Made by a program: the position numbers and the translations under genes. A DNA stretch of 64,000 nt, taken from contig NZ_CP009282.1 of NCBI RefSeq assembly GCF_000758605.1, forward strand, positions 1,054,001-1,118,000. The letters run 5' to 3'. This DNA comes from Paenibacillus sp. FSL R5-0912 (GTDB taxonomy: Bacteria > Bacillota > Bacilli > Paenibacillales > Paenibacillaceae). Positions 25,786-34,296 of this stretch are shown one piece after another. The notes beneath the pieces are model-generated. The model ran no database searches, was not told the DNA's origin, and saw only the letters and a list, made by a program, of their open reading frames with translations. The stretch's first letter is position 1; the number at the start of each line of letters is the position of its first letter.

Positions 25786-25971
25786 TAACTGTATTTCATA
25801 CAATTAAAGTGGATGATTTCTGCCGCATCGGCTGTTTAATTGTATTTTGTACATCTATATCGCGGGGAATCCCTCTAATCATGCTCTCTGCTCCGGTATA
25901 GTTGCACGAACTGCAGCTATTCGGACGCAAGCGGGCGGAAACGGTAATATAGCTGTACAAAGTGCAGTTAT
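25786..25971. repeat. four-site intergenic repeat module B
   Basis: Sites at 25786-25807, 25836-25857, 25897-25920 and 25949-25971, spaced 50, 61 and 52 bases start to start. The first two carry the TGTATTTCATACAAT and TTGTATTTTGTACAT cores; the last two form an inverted pair of a variant (ATAGTTGCACGAACTGC and its reverse-strand relative). Lies in the 565-base gap before the TRAFAC GTPase gene. Confidence 0.75.
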
Positions 25972-26085
25972 ATGCGCTCCAAGAACTGCGTACAGGCGGA
26001 ATGCCGGGGAAGTGTAGTGTGTAGGCCGGAGAAATTAAGCGAGCGGACCATCTGAGCTCAGATATAGTAGCGAATTTGTGCGATA

Positions 26086-26266
26086 CCCGTTTTGCGAGCA
26101 GCTCGTTCGCCTGAGCAGCTGTTGCGGCAAAACTTTAGGCTTAAACTTTCGAAGCCAGTTTTGTCAGCTGCTCATTCGCCTGAGCTCCTGCATCCAAACT
26201 TGGAGATTATGCTTTCGTAGCCAGTTTTGTCAGCCGCTCATTTACCTGAGCTGCCGGCCAAAACGT
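26086..26266. repeat. three tandem 66-69 bp repeats upstream of the GTPase gene
   Basis: Imperfect copies start at 26086 (69 bp), 26155 (66 bp) and 26221 (about 45 bp). The best-kept part runs CCAGTTTTGTCAGC, then GCTCATTCGCCTGAGC, which can fold as a 5-bp stem with a 6-nt loop in every copy. On the minus strand each copy reads like AQANEQLTKLASKV followed in two of three copies by a stop. The unit lengths are multiples of three. The array ends 10-15 bases before the GTPase ribosome site, so it is probably in the transcript leader. Confidence 0.75.
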
Positions 26267-26281
26267 TGAGGAGGAAGAGAA

Positions 26282-27544
26282 ATGTCTTTTTTTAGCCGCT
26301 TCATGAAGAAGAATCAGCCCCCGGCAAGGCCGCTGTATTATGATATCGTCTGCCCTTACTGCTTCTCGAGGTTCGAGCCGGAGGAAGTGGTATTCCGGGC
26401 CATGCACAGCCGTGAGGATGACGAGAATTATGCGCTGGGCGAAGATGATCTGCTGAATAAGTACCGTGAGCGCTTCGGCCTGGATACGGTAGACGATATG
26501 GAAGCGATTCTGAATCCGGCGGATATTCCGGAGGAGTATCATCATTATACGGACCATGTGCTGACCGGCATCACCGACCGCTATGGCGTGCTGACCCGCA
26601 GACGGCTATGTCCGTCCTGCCATAATGAGCTGCCTGTAACTGCCGGCAAGGTGCCGAGCAATATTATCTCGATTATCGGCGCTTCCCAGGTCGGGAAGTC
26701 GGTGTATATGACCTCGCTGATTCACACGCTGCAGCATACGACTGCGGGGCATTTTGACGCCGCCTGTATGCCGCTGAATGCCGAGATCAGCCGCAAATTC
26801 CGCACACTATACGAAGAGCCGCTGTTCGAGCGGGGAGATCTGCTCGCTTCTACCCAGAAGGAGAAGATGCAGGAGCCGTTCATTTTCCAGTTCGTATTCA
26901 AGGATGAATCCAAGCCTCCACTGACGCTGGTGTTCTTCGATGTTGCCGGTGAAGGGATGGTCGATCAGGACTATCTGGGCTTGCACGGCCAGCATATCAA
27001 GAACTCCGCAGGCATCCTGTTCATGGTCGATCCGCTGCAGATCCGCTCCATCCGCGAGAAAATCCGCATCAACTTCGGTGACCGTCCGGGCGAGTGGGTG
27101 TCGCAGTACGATGAGCCGCGCGATGTGGTGCTGACCATGTTCGGCGACTTCATCGCTTATCAGGAGAAGAGCAAGACCAATATTCCAACGGCCATTGTAC
27201 TGGCCAAAAGCGACATGCTGCACTCACTCAAGGATGAAGACGGCGATTACATCAAGTCCAACAGCAACGTGTTCAACAACTATGTGCACCGCAACACGCT
27301 GAATCTGGACGAGTTCCACAACATTGACGGTGAAATCCGCCGCTTTATCGAGAAGGTCGACCGACCGTTCAAGGACACGATGGATGTGTACTTTGCCAAC
27401 ACCGGTTACTTCGCGGTATCTGCGCTGGGCAGCAATCCGGTCAATCAAAGGATAGAGGGTGTGGTCAGTCCGATCCGTGTGGACGAGCCCTTTATCTGGC
27501 TGCTGCACAAGCTGAATTATATTGAGGGGAGCGACGGGCCGTGA
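26282..27544 (+). CDS. TRAFAC-type P-loop GTPase with split zinc ribbon
   Basis: A 420-residue protein. A zinc ribbon is split into CPYC (24-27) and CPSC (110-113) by an ~80-residue acidic insert. The GTPase domain follows: Walker A GASQVGKS (133-140), switch II/Walker B FFDVAGEG with Asp220 and Gly223, G4 motif AKSD (308-311), and a possible G5 at VSALG. Such GTPases are found by comparative genomics next to GAP1, vWA and related genes. GAGGAGGAAG precedes the ATG. Its last 4 bases overlap the GTG of the GAP1-like gene (GTGA), so both are made together. It is a likely nucleotide switch controlled by the downstream protein (inference). Confidence 0.85.
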   Translation: MSFFSRFMKKNQPPARPLYYDIVCPYCFSRFEPEEVVFRAMHSREDDENYALGEDDLLNKYRERFGLDTVDDMEAILNPADIPEEYHHYTDHVLTGITDRYGVLTRRRLCPSCHNELPVTAGKVPSNIISIIGASQVGKSVYMTSLIHTLQHTTAGHFDAACMPLNAEISRKFRTLYEEPLFERGDLLASTQKEKMQEPFIFQFVFKDESKPPLTLVFFDVAGEGMVDQDYLGLHGQHIKNSAGILFMVDPLQIRSIREKIRINFGDRPGEWVSQYDEPRDVVLTMFGDFIAYQEKSKTNIPTAIVLAKSDMLHSLKDEDGDYIKSNSNVFNNYVHRNTLNLDEFHNIDGEIRRFIEKVDRPFKDTMDVYFANTGYFAVSALGSNPVNQRIEGVVSPIRVDEPFIWLLHKLNYIEGSDGP

Positions 27545-30500
27545 ACAGATTTTCAGGGTCCATGATCACCCAGCAGATGTATACCCGCGAGCGCCGCGGC
27601 GTTTACCGGGCGACAGAGGGATTCGATACGGTAGCGAAATCGGAGAGTCTCGACAATAATTTTGTCAAAAAAATCCTGCACCCCTTCTGCCTCTACGATG
27701 CTCCGGCTGAGCTCGCGGCACGGGGTGAGAAGGAGGAGGAGCTGTATCCTGACGCGCTGCATCTGTTCCATACGGAGAGCAATGAGACAGTGATTGGCCT
27801 CAGCCGCTATCTGGCGGCGGATTTCACGGGGCAGCGGAGCGCTTTTTTTGCCCATAATTTCGTGGTGCCACCTATCCGCTCGGAGGAGATTGTTGAGGGG
27901 TACGGGGAATGGCTGCATGCCGGCTTTGCGCGGAGTTATGAAGGGGAGCCGGGCGGAACACTGCCTGAACTGGAGTCCATTCCAGCGGGGGGCCGTGAAG
28001 AGTCTGCAGACCCGCTGACCGTGCTTCGCAGCCTCGGGTTCACCGAAGAGCTGTTCAAAGCCCTGCTGCAGGCGGTTATGCTGTCTGTAGCCGGCAAGAA
28101 GAAGATATATGTGGCGCTGGATGTACCGATCAGTGAGTTGTCGCAGCGTGCGGTGGAGCTGACGGAGGTTCTCTATGCTGCATTGCCGCCTGACTTCCGC
28201 CGCAGGCTGGGAGTGATCACTTATGCCAAAGAGCCGCAGAGCCGCAAATATATTCACCTGACCTTCGTAGAGAAGGGCTCGCTGCGCCCGGGGGACCGGA
28301 GTATTGAGAAGGATTATATTTTTGATCTGACAGGCGCGCGGATTCTGAATGCAGATTTCGGGGAGTCCCGGCAGACGTATGCAGACCTGGCCTGGAAGAC
28401 GCTGGGGCAAAAGGGCGGGAGTCTCAGAGACTTCGCCAGATTCGCCGACTCCCTGCTGCTTGGGGAGAGTGTGGACCGCAAGCTGTCGCTGGCACTCTAC
28501 AATGAGCTGGCTGTCTTTTATGAGATTGAGCAAGGCGATGAAGATTTATATACAGGGAACAAGAATGCTGTGCTCGGCGGCCTGCTGTCCTATCTGAAGC
28601 CGGAGGGGGCGCTGGAATCCCGGGTGCGTCTGAATGATATGTTCCTGGAGCGGTTCGACCGGGAGTATGATCTGATCCGCAAAAAAGGGGTACCGGCGCC
28701 GGAGATTCTGGAGTGGTTCAAGGAGTATTATGCACTGCCTGGCCATAATTACCGGGTCAAAATTGTGGATTACTTCATCAACGGGATGCTGAACTGCCAG
28801 TCGGCGGGACGTGAGGATGCGCTTGCTGCCGCTTACGGTATTATTGAGGGTAACGATGAGCTTAGTGCGGCCTTCTTCAAAAGAGTGCTGGCCCAGCCTA
28901 TATTCCGCAAAGCGCTGCTGGAGCCTTATATGGAATCCCGGCTGGCTGACGCGCCGAAATCGGCGGATATTCTGCGGTTCGTGGCGCATTGGGGCCGTTT
29001 CCTTCCGGAGGCGCTTCAGCAGGCTTTCGTGCGCGATACCGTCAAGGAGTATCTGCTGGAGAAGCTGCAGCGGGACAATGATCCGGTGGCGGCGGTGGCA
29101 TCGGTTCATGAGTCGGTGCAGAAGGCGGAGAAAGAACGCCGCAGAGGCGGCGGTGTGCATCCTGAAGCGCTGTCACTGCTGCAGGAGCTGGGAACCGTTG
29201 CTGACCGCTTCCTGCTGAACCGGATTTCGCTGGACGAGCTGACGATGGAGCAGCTGCTGGAGATTTCCTTCCTGCGCTACCGGGATACGGCGGACTGGCA
29301 GCCGCCGCTGGATGCAATCGCTAAGCGTAAAGCGAATGCGCTGCGCGCTGCCTACCGCTGGTTCGGGGAGGAGAAGCCGGACGAGGAGATCTTTGCCGGG
29401 CTGTCTCCCCGGGAGCTGGATGATGTACAGCTGCTCGGAGGACGCTGGCTGAAGGAGTCGCGGAGCATCGAGCCGTTCGAACGGCTGCCGCTGGCCTTCT
29501 ACCACAGCAGTGAACGTGAGGGCGGTCCGCTTGATTACGATGCGCTGCTGGAGCTGGTGGCGCGCAAAGCGGGCAATGATAAGGAAACGGTCTACCGTTT
29601 CCTGGCCTGGTCGCAGCATAACCGGCTGTTCACCATCTCGAGCAAGAAGCTGTGGCCGAATTACCGGCGGGCGGTGCTGAAGTATTTCCTGAAGAACGAC
29701 CGCGAGGCGTTCAAGAACCGCGATTTCCGCAAAAGCTATAGCTCGGCCGCAACGCCCGCCATGCAGAATGTCTACAATGAAGCCCGCTCCCAGCTGGCTT
29801 CGCCGCTGGCGCGGTGGGTCAGCCGCAGCCGATTTCAGATCCTGATCTCCGGCAGCGTGCTTGGGATCGTACTGATCATCGCCATCATCGCCATCAGCTG
29901 GCTGCGGCCGGATGCGGATACCGCTGCACCGCAGCCGACGGTGAGCCCGGTTCGGGGCGATATCAAGAATTCGGATGGGCAAGTTCAAGCCCCTGTCTCT
30001 GTACGGCTGGTTGGCAGCGGAGTGGCAGGTGCCGGGACGGGCACTGGGGCCGAAAACGGTGGAACAGAAGGTACCGGGAACGCTGGCGGGGGTGAAGGCG
30101 GCGGAACGGAAGGCGCCGGGAACGCAGGCGGGGGTGAAAGCGGCGGAACGGAAGGCACTGGGAATGCTGGCGGGGATGCAAGCAGCGAGGAAGCAGGCGT
30201 CAAGCTGGTGTTCAGCTTTGCCGCTGTGGCGGACTGCTCCGCCTTCAACCCGGCGGAGATCATTGTGATGTCCGGTAATAACGTTGCGGACACTTACAAG
30301 GTTGTAGCAACTGCGAGCAGTTGCCTGGCCGCCGGAGTTGACGGCGGCTCTGATGAGGGAGCCGTGGGGACTGACGGCGGAGGAGATGCAGCCGCTGGGA
30401 ATAGCGGCGGCTCTGGTGGAGCGGGCGCCGGAAATGATGGCGGCTCTGATGAGGGAGCCGTAGGGACTGACGGCGGAGGAGATGCAGCCGCTGGGAATAG

Positions 30501-30768
30501 CGGCGGCTCTGATGAAGCCGAGGCCTCCCCGGCAGCGGGTGCATCGGGCGCAGGAATCCCTGCGCGCGTATATGAAGTGACGGTGGAGCTGGAGCCTGGC
30601 GCGAAGCTGGCCGCGGATGATATGATCACCGCCGGAATCTATACGCTGAAGCTACAGGCACAGGCTAGTCCGGGGAGCATTCCGGGAAGTACCCCGAGCA
30701 CTACTCCGGAGACTACACCCGGCACCGACCCCACTCCTTCCGCCAGCCCGGACACGGATGCGGAATGA
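27541..30768 (+). CDS. GAP1-N2-type GTPase-associated protein with C-terminal membrane anchor
   Basis: A 1075-residue protein. The N-terminus (QQMYTRERRGVYRATEGFDTVAKS, then LHPFCLYD) matches what I recall of the GTPase-associated protein 1 N-terminal domain type 2, found beside TRAFAC GTPases in predicted conflict or signalling systems. A helical region follows to ~750, a membrane segment at 765-788 (LISGSVLGIVLIIAIIAI), then an extracytoplasmic tail of low-complexity Gly-rich repeats, a beta domain interrupted by more repeats, and a Pro/Thr/Ser-rich end. The GTG start overlaps the GTPase stop; GAGGGGAG is 9 nt upstream. The protein therefore joins the cytoplasmic GTPase to the cell surface. 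Confidence 0.8.
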   Translation: MNRFSGSMITQQMYTRERRGVYRATEGFDTVAKSESLDNNFVKKILHPFCLYDAPAELAARGEKEEELYPDALHLFHTESNETVIGLSRYLAADFTGQRSAFFAHNFVVPPIRSEEIVEGYGEWLHAGFARSYEGEPGGTLPELESIPAGGREESADPLTVLRSLGFTEELFKALLQAVMLSVAGKKKIYVALDVPISELSQRAVELTEVLYAALPPDFRRRLGVITYAKEPQSRKYIHLTFVEKGSLRPGDRSIEKDYIFDLTGARILNADFGESRQTYADLAWKTLGQKGGSLRDFARFADSLLLGESVDRKLSLALYNELAVFYEIEQGDEDLYTGNKNAVLGGLLSYLKPEGALESRVRLNDMFLERFDREYDLIRKKGVPAPEILEWFKEYYALPGHNYRVKIVDYFINGMLNCQSAGREDALAAAYGIIEGNDELSAAFFKRVLAQPIFRKALLEPYMESRLADAPKSADILRFVAHWGRFLPEALQQAFVRDTVKEYLLEKLQRDNDPVAAVASVHESVQKAEKERRRGGGVHPEALSLLQELGTVADRFLLNRISLDELTMEQLLEISFLRYRDTADWQPPLDAIAKRKANALRAAYRWFGEEKPDEEIFAGLSPRELDDVQLLGGRWLKESRSIEPFERLPLAFYHSSEREGGPLDYDALLELVARKAGNDKETVYRFLAWSQHNRLFTISSKKLWPNYRRAVLKYFLKNDREAFKNRDFRKSYSSAATPAMQNVYNEARSQLASPLARWVSRSRFQILISGSVLGIVLIIAIIAISWLRPDADTAAPQPTVSPVRGDIKNSDGQVQAPVSVRLVGSGVAGAGTGTGAENGGTEGTGNAGGGEGGGTEGAGNAGGGESGGTEGTGNAGGDASSEEAGVKLVFSFAAVADCSAFNPAEIIVMSGNNVADTYKVVATASSCLAAGVDGGSDEGAVGTDGGGDAAAGNSGGSGGAGAGNDGGSDEGAVGTDGGGDAAAGNSGGSDEAEASPAAGASGAGIPARVYEVTVELEPGAKLAADDMITAGIYTLKLQAQASPGSIPGSTPSTTPETTPGTDPTPSASPDTDAE
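30058..30183 (+). repeat. three 42-bp tandem repeats inside the GAP1-like gene
   Basis: Units at 30058-30099, 30100-30141 and 30142-30183 encode GGTEGTGNAGGGEG and two variants, a flexible extracytoplasmic Gly-rich linker. Confidence 0.9.
30343..30511 (+). repeat. near-perfect direct repeat of ~73 bp, offset 96 bp, inside the GAP1-like gene
   Basis: The copies at 30343-30415 and 30439-30511 differ at about one base and encode GGSDEGAVGTDGGGDAAAGN twice. They interrupt a beta-type domain (CSAFNPAEIIVMSGN before, ARVYEVTVELEPG after). The near identity suggests recent duplication and likely length variation between strains. Confidence 0.9.
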
Positions 30769-30854
30769 TTGAGTGAGAGCCTGAATTGGCCAAACCGGAT
30801 GTAAGAGAAGTCCGGCATTTCATCAACGGTGCTGCCGCCAAAGTTGGCAGAGGG

Positions 30855-31040
30855 GTCATTGTATTTTATACACTCAAATCCGGAATAATCAGCCCTATTA
30901 TGCGTTCTATTGTATTTGATGCATTAGATTTCGGATTTCTGAGCCTATCAGGGGTATATTCCACAATCAATTGTATGAAATACAGCAGAATGCCTTATCG
31001 CCGTCTTTTATTCCCATTCTGTTGTACATAATACAATCAA
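30855..31040. repeat. four-site intergenic repeat module C
   Basis: Sites at 30855-30877, 30905-30928, 30967-30990 and 31018-31040, spaced 50, 62 and 51. The first two read on the plus strand and the last two on the minus strand, making the module an overall inverted repeat. Cores include TCTATTGTATTTGATGCAT and TGTTGTACATAATACAA. A small open frame (30786-31031) runs through it and looks fortuitous. Confidence 0.8.
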
Positions 31041-31085
31041 CAAGCTTCTGGCTCTTGCCGGAAGCGGAAGAATCACTATTTAAGT

Positions 31086-31139
31086 CCTGAACAGCACGAT
31101 ATGCCGGGAGAATGCGGCAAGTGTTGTTCAGGCTTTTTT
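31086..31139 (+). terminator. rho-independent terminator after the GAP1-like unit
   Basis: CCTGAACA/TGTTCAGG stem with a 31-nt loop followed by CTTTTTT. It separates the GTPase locus and repeat module C from the cobalamin riboswitch unit. Confidence 0.8.
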
Positions 31140-31247
31140 GTGCGGAAGGGGCAGGGTCTGCCTATAATTGAAGCAGCTTGTCTATAGACATACAGGGGAA
31201 TAGTAGATATGATTGTTTGAGAATATTAAAATTTAATAAGCTTTGGA

Positions 31248-31460
31248 AAAAGGTGCGGATTTCCGTAGAAACAGGCGCTGTCATGCAACAGATAGCCATG
31301 CTGGTTCTACGAGAGTAATCTGCTTAAAAGGGAAGGCCGGTGTAAGTCCGGTGCGGTCCCGCCACTGTAAATGCGGAGCGACTCCTGAGAAGCCACTGTC
31401 TGATGATCGGATGGGAAGGCGGGGGAAGCAATGATGCGTAAGCCAGGAGACCTGCCTTTT
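31248..31460 (+). promoter_or_regulatory. cobalamin riboswitch
   Basis: The conserved core is clear: GGGAAGGCCGGTGTAAG at about 31330, GTGCGGTCCC, the B12 box GCCACTGTAA at 31361-31370, and the closing AGCCAGGAGACCTGCC ending near 31456. AAAGG near 31249 pairs with CCTTT to close P1. It binds adenosylcobalamin and lowers expression of the downstream gene when B12 is plentiful. The regulated gene starts at 31667 and encodes a transcobalamin-like surface protein. Confidence 0.95.
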
Positions 31461-31571
31461 TCGTTGTTGTTTCTATTCTTCGGGGGTAAGAATGCGGAAC
31501 AGGTGCAAATATAAGCAGGGGCTGTGTGTAGGGAATCCTCATTTCAGCCGCATGTATTGTATCCTTCCCCG

Positions 31572-31598
31572 GCCGCCCTGTACAGGGCGGTCTTTATG
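31572..31598 (+). terminator. hairpin in the riboswitch expression platform
   Basis: CCGCCCTGTACAGGGCGG is a perfect palindrome (31573-31590) followed by TCTTTATGTT, about 110 bases after the aptamer and 70 before the ATG. It fits the terminator that the riboswitch would favour at high cobalamin; the T tract is weak. Confidence 0.6.
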
Positions 31599-31666
31599 TT
31601 GCACCCGCATCAGCGGAGGACGCAGGATTCATCTATACCATTCTATTCACAGAAAGAGGTCAAGCA

Positions 31667-33847
31667 ATGAAGAACAATCTATCATCTAAGTTTATCCGGC
31701 TGGGTCTGATCGTTGTCATGATGTTCGCGGTTCTGGGGGCATCCGTGGCTCCGGCAGGACAGGCTTTTGCCCAGAGTGATACCGCATCAGCCCAGTTAAG
31801 CTTGAATGCCGCGAATACAGCCTCAGCTCAACCGGCAGGCACAGCAGTTAATGTAGCTGAGGCAGTCTATGCCACTTCGGAGTTTGTGCTGAAGGCCGAA
31901 GTCCGGTCCGACTGGCAGGCCATCGGCCTTGCGCAGGCGGGCTACAAGGTTCCGGATAGTTATTTAAAGGCGCTTGAGAGTAAAGTAGCCGCAGCCAAGG
32001 GTGTTTACGCCAGAGCTACGGACTATGCGCGGATTACGCTTGCGGTTAGAGCGCTTGGCGGGAATCCGGCGGATGTCGCAGGCTACAACCTGATTGAGAA
32101 GCTCTACAATAACGATAAAATTACCGGCCAGACGCTGAACAACGCAGCCTACGTACTGCTGGCGCTTGATTCCGGAACTTATACTATGCCTGACAATGCC
32201 AAATGGACGCCGGCGAAACTGCTGGCTGAGATCCTGTCCAAACAGAATACTGACGGAGGCTTCACCCTGACTACGGGGGCTAGTGATCCGGACATGACAG
32301 CGATGGTGCTTACGGTGCTGGCAGGACATAAGGATGATCCGGCAGCCAATACCGCGGGTCAGCGGGCGGCAGCCTGGCTGGCGACTGCACAGGACAAGAA
32401 CGGCGGCTATGGTGACAGCAGCGAGAGTGTCGCTCAAGCCATTATTGGCCTGTCTTCCTTTGGGATTGACCCGGCAGGAGCGGAGTATACCGCAAACAAT
32501 GTGAACCTTGTCAGTAAGCTCCTTAGCTTCAGTGCAGCAGGCGGCGGGTTCGCTCATACAGCGGGCGGAAGCTACAATCAGCTCTCGACAGAGCAGGCGC
32601 TGGAAGCATTGGTAGCTTACAAGCTTTTCAGCACAGGCAGCAAGCTCTATGATCTTAGCAATTCATCTGTGAAAAGTCCTCAGGTTAGTGTGTCTGTTGC
32701 CATTGAGGGCCCTAATGGAACCCTGGCAGAAGGCACTGTATATGCTGGAAATGTACTTCAAGCCCTGGAGAAGGCAGCGGCGGCGAAGAAGGTGGCCCTG
32801 GTCAATGAAGCGGGTAATTATGTGACGGGAATTGGCGGCGTGACTGCAGGTGCTTTTGGCGGCTATGACGGATGGATGTATGTTGTAGCGCGTGGTGGAG
32901 CATGGATTTATCCAAGTGTAGGCATGGGTGATTTCCTTCTTGCGGAGAATGACCGCGTGCTTGTCTATTATGGCGGGGATAATACACAGGTGGTAGCGTC
33001 CGTGACGGTCTCCCCTGCACAGCCGCAGCCTGGACAAGATATTACTGTAAAAGTAACTCAAAAGCAGTGGGTATGGAATGAAGCGACCTTCACTTCCGAC
33101 CCGGTATCCTCAGCAGCCGCAGGGGTTCAGGTATCTATCGGCGGTAAAACTGCTGTTACGGATGCTGCGGGTTCAGCTGTTGTTGCCGGCGGCCTGCCAG
33201 CGAATAAATATACAATTACCGTTACCGGATATCTCAAGGACAGCACACCTGCGGTAGTCCGCTATTCGCAGCCGCTGACCGTGGCTTCTGCTGCGGCTAA
33301 CCGTGTTGCTTTTACCGATGTGAAGTCAATCTCGCCTTGGGCGCTGGAGTCCGTGTATACGGCCTATGACCGCAAGCTGATGGACGGCGTCAGTGAGAGC
33401 AGCCTCGTGTTCGCACCGAAGCAGAATATTACCCGCGCTGAATTTGCGGCACTGCTGCTGAGATTGACTGGAAATGAGCCGTCTGCGGCATCGTCAACCC
33501 AGAGTTTCAGTGATGTTAAGGCGGATGCGTGGTATTATGGAGCAGTGAACAAAGCGAAGGAACTGGGAATGGTCAGCGGAGTAACAGGCACAGCCTTCAA
33601 ACCGGACGGCCCCGTTACCCGCCAGGATATGGCTGTAATGATCGTGAGAGCCTTGAAGCTGGACGAAGCTTCGGCAGCAGCAGGAACCGGGAAATTCACC
33701 GATGAAGACCAGATCAGCGCCTATGCATTAACGGCGGTACGTACTGTAACCGGACTTGGAATTATGAGCGGTACCGGCGGCGAATTCGCTCCTGCCACTG
33801 CTGTAACCAGAGAAATGGCCGCTGCTGTAGCGGTTAGATTGCCTTAG
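31667..33847 (+). CDS. transcobalamin-like surface protein: alpha/alpha-barrel, DUF4430, SLH repeats
   Basis: A 726-residue exported protein. Signal peptide to ~35 (AFA/QS); residues ~65-325 are prenyltransferase/squalene-oxidase-type helical repeats (SKQNTDGGFT, AQDKNGGYGD, GGGFAHTAGG); ~338-440 are a DUF4430 domain (VSVAIEGPNGTL to DRVLVYYGG); ~450-540 an Ig-like domain with TVSPAQPQPG; ~545-726 three S-layer homology repeats (FTDVKSISPWA, FSDVKADAWYYGAV, and a weaker third). Helical barrel plus DUF4430 is the same order as the alpha and beta domains of human intrinsic factor and transcobalamin. The cobalamin riboswitch upstream supports B12 capture at the cell surface, the SLH repeats holding it to the wall. 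Confidence 0.9.
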   Translation: MKNNLSSKFIRLGLIVVMMFAVLGASVAPAGQAFAQSDTASAQLSLNAANTASAQPAGTAVNVAEAVYATSEFVLKAEVRSDWQAIGLAQAGYKVPDSYLKALESKVAAAKGVYARATDYARITLAVRALGGNPADVAGYNLIEKLYNNDKITGQTLNNAAYVLLALDSGTYTMPDNAKWTPAKLLAEILSKQNTDGGFTLTTGASDPDMTAMVLTVLAGHKDDPAANTAGQRAAAWLATAQDKNGGYGDSSESVAQAIIGLSSFGIDPAGAEYTANNVNLVSKLLSFSAAGGGFAHTAGGSYNQLSTEQALEALVAYKLFSTGSKLYDLSNSSVKSPQVSVSVAIEGPNGTLAEGTVYAGNVLQALEKAAAAKKVALVNEAGNYVTGIGGVTAGAFGGYDGWMYVVARGGAWIYPSVGMGDFLLAENDRVLVYYGGDNTQVVASVTVSPAQPQPGQDITVKVTQKQWVWNEATFTSDPVSSAAAGVQVSIGGKTAVTDAAGSAVVAGGLPANKYTITVTGYLKDSTPAVVRYSQPLTVASAAANRVAFTDVKSISPWALESVYTAYDRKLMDGVSESSLVFAPKQNITRAEFAALLLRLTGNEPSAASSTQSFSDVKADAWYYGAVNKAKELGMVSGVTGTAFKPDGPVTRQDMAVMIVRALKLDEASAAAGTGKFTDEDQISAYALTAVRTVTGLGIMSGTGGEFAPATAVTREMAAAVAVRLP

Positions 33848-34075
33848 GTGAGCTTTGAAGGATGATGGGTTACACCAGCTATTCTCCTTATAGACGCATC
33901 TTCAGATATGCCTTGATCCTGCGCACATGTAGAGAAAAATGCTATATATGCTGAACTTAAGCTATGAATATAATGCTTAGTCTTCACCACAGTTTAATTT
34001 GATTTTCAAGGCTGCTGGCGCAAGAATTTCACGATCTCAACCCGCTTTTGAGGTGTGAGTTCGATTGCCTGTTGG

Positions 34076-34255
34076 AAATCATGCCCATAATACAACATTT
34101 CCATCACGATCCCGGCTATATTCGAAAATTGTTGTACGAAAGGCAGTATTCCTCTTCCGACAAGGGGTGTAGCGGGATAATTCTTGTATTTCATACAACA
34201 ATCTGCCCGAACCCTTTAGGGATTATGAAGCTAAGTTGTATTATCTGCAAGATTT
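34076..34255. repeat. four-site intergenic repeat module D
   Basis: Sites at 34076-34100, 34127-34150, 34181-34204 and 34232-34255, spaced 51, 54 and 51. The third, TTCTTGTATTTCATACAACA, is the most palindromic; the others are diverged but keep a TTGTA core. It is the fourth copy of the module family, in the 966-base gap between the SLH protein and the DUF4430 lipoprotein. Confidence 0.65.
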
Positions 34256-34296
34256 TGCATGAAGCAGTCTAAAGCGAAAGTGCTGGCGGGATATGC

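Noticed and set aside
26078..26269. 63-aa plus-strand frame made of FRSQFCQ-type repeats
   Set aside because: It is created by the 66-69 bp tandem repeats; no ribosome site and Cys-rich nonsense composition.
30786..31031. 81-aa plus-strand frame between the GAP1-type gene and the riboswitch
   Set aside because: It runs through repeat module C and its codons follow the repeats rather than any protein pattern.
34006..34194. 62-aa minus-strand frame ending in LTPQKRVEIVKFLRQQP
   Set aside because: The ending looks protein-like, but the frame overlaps three repeat sites of module D and has no convincing ribosome site; kept only as a note.
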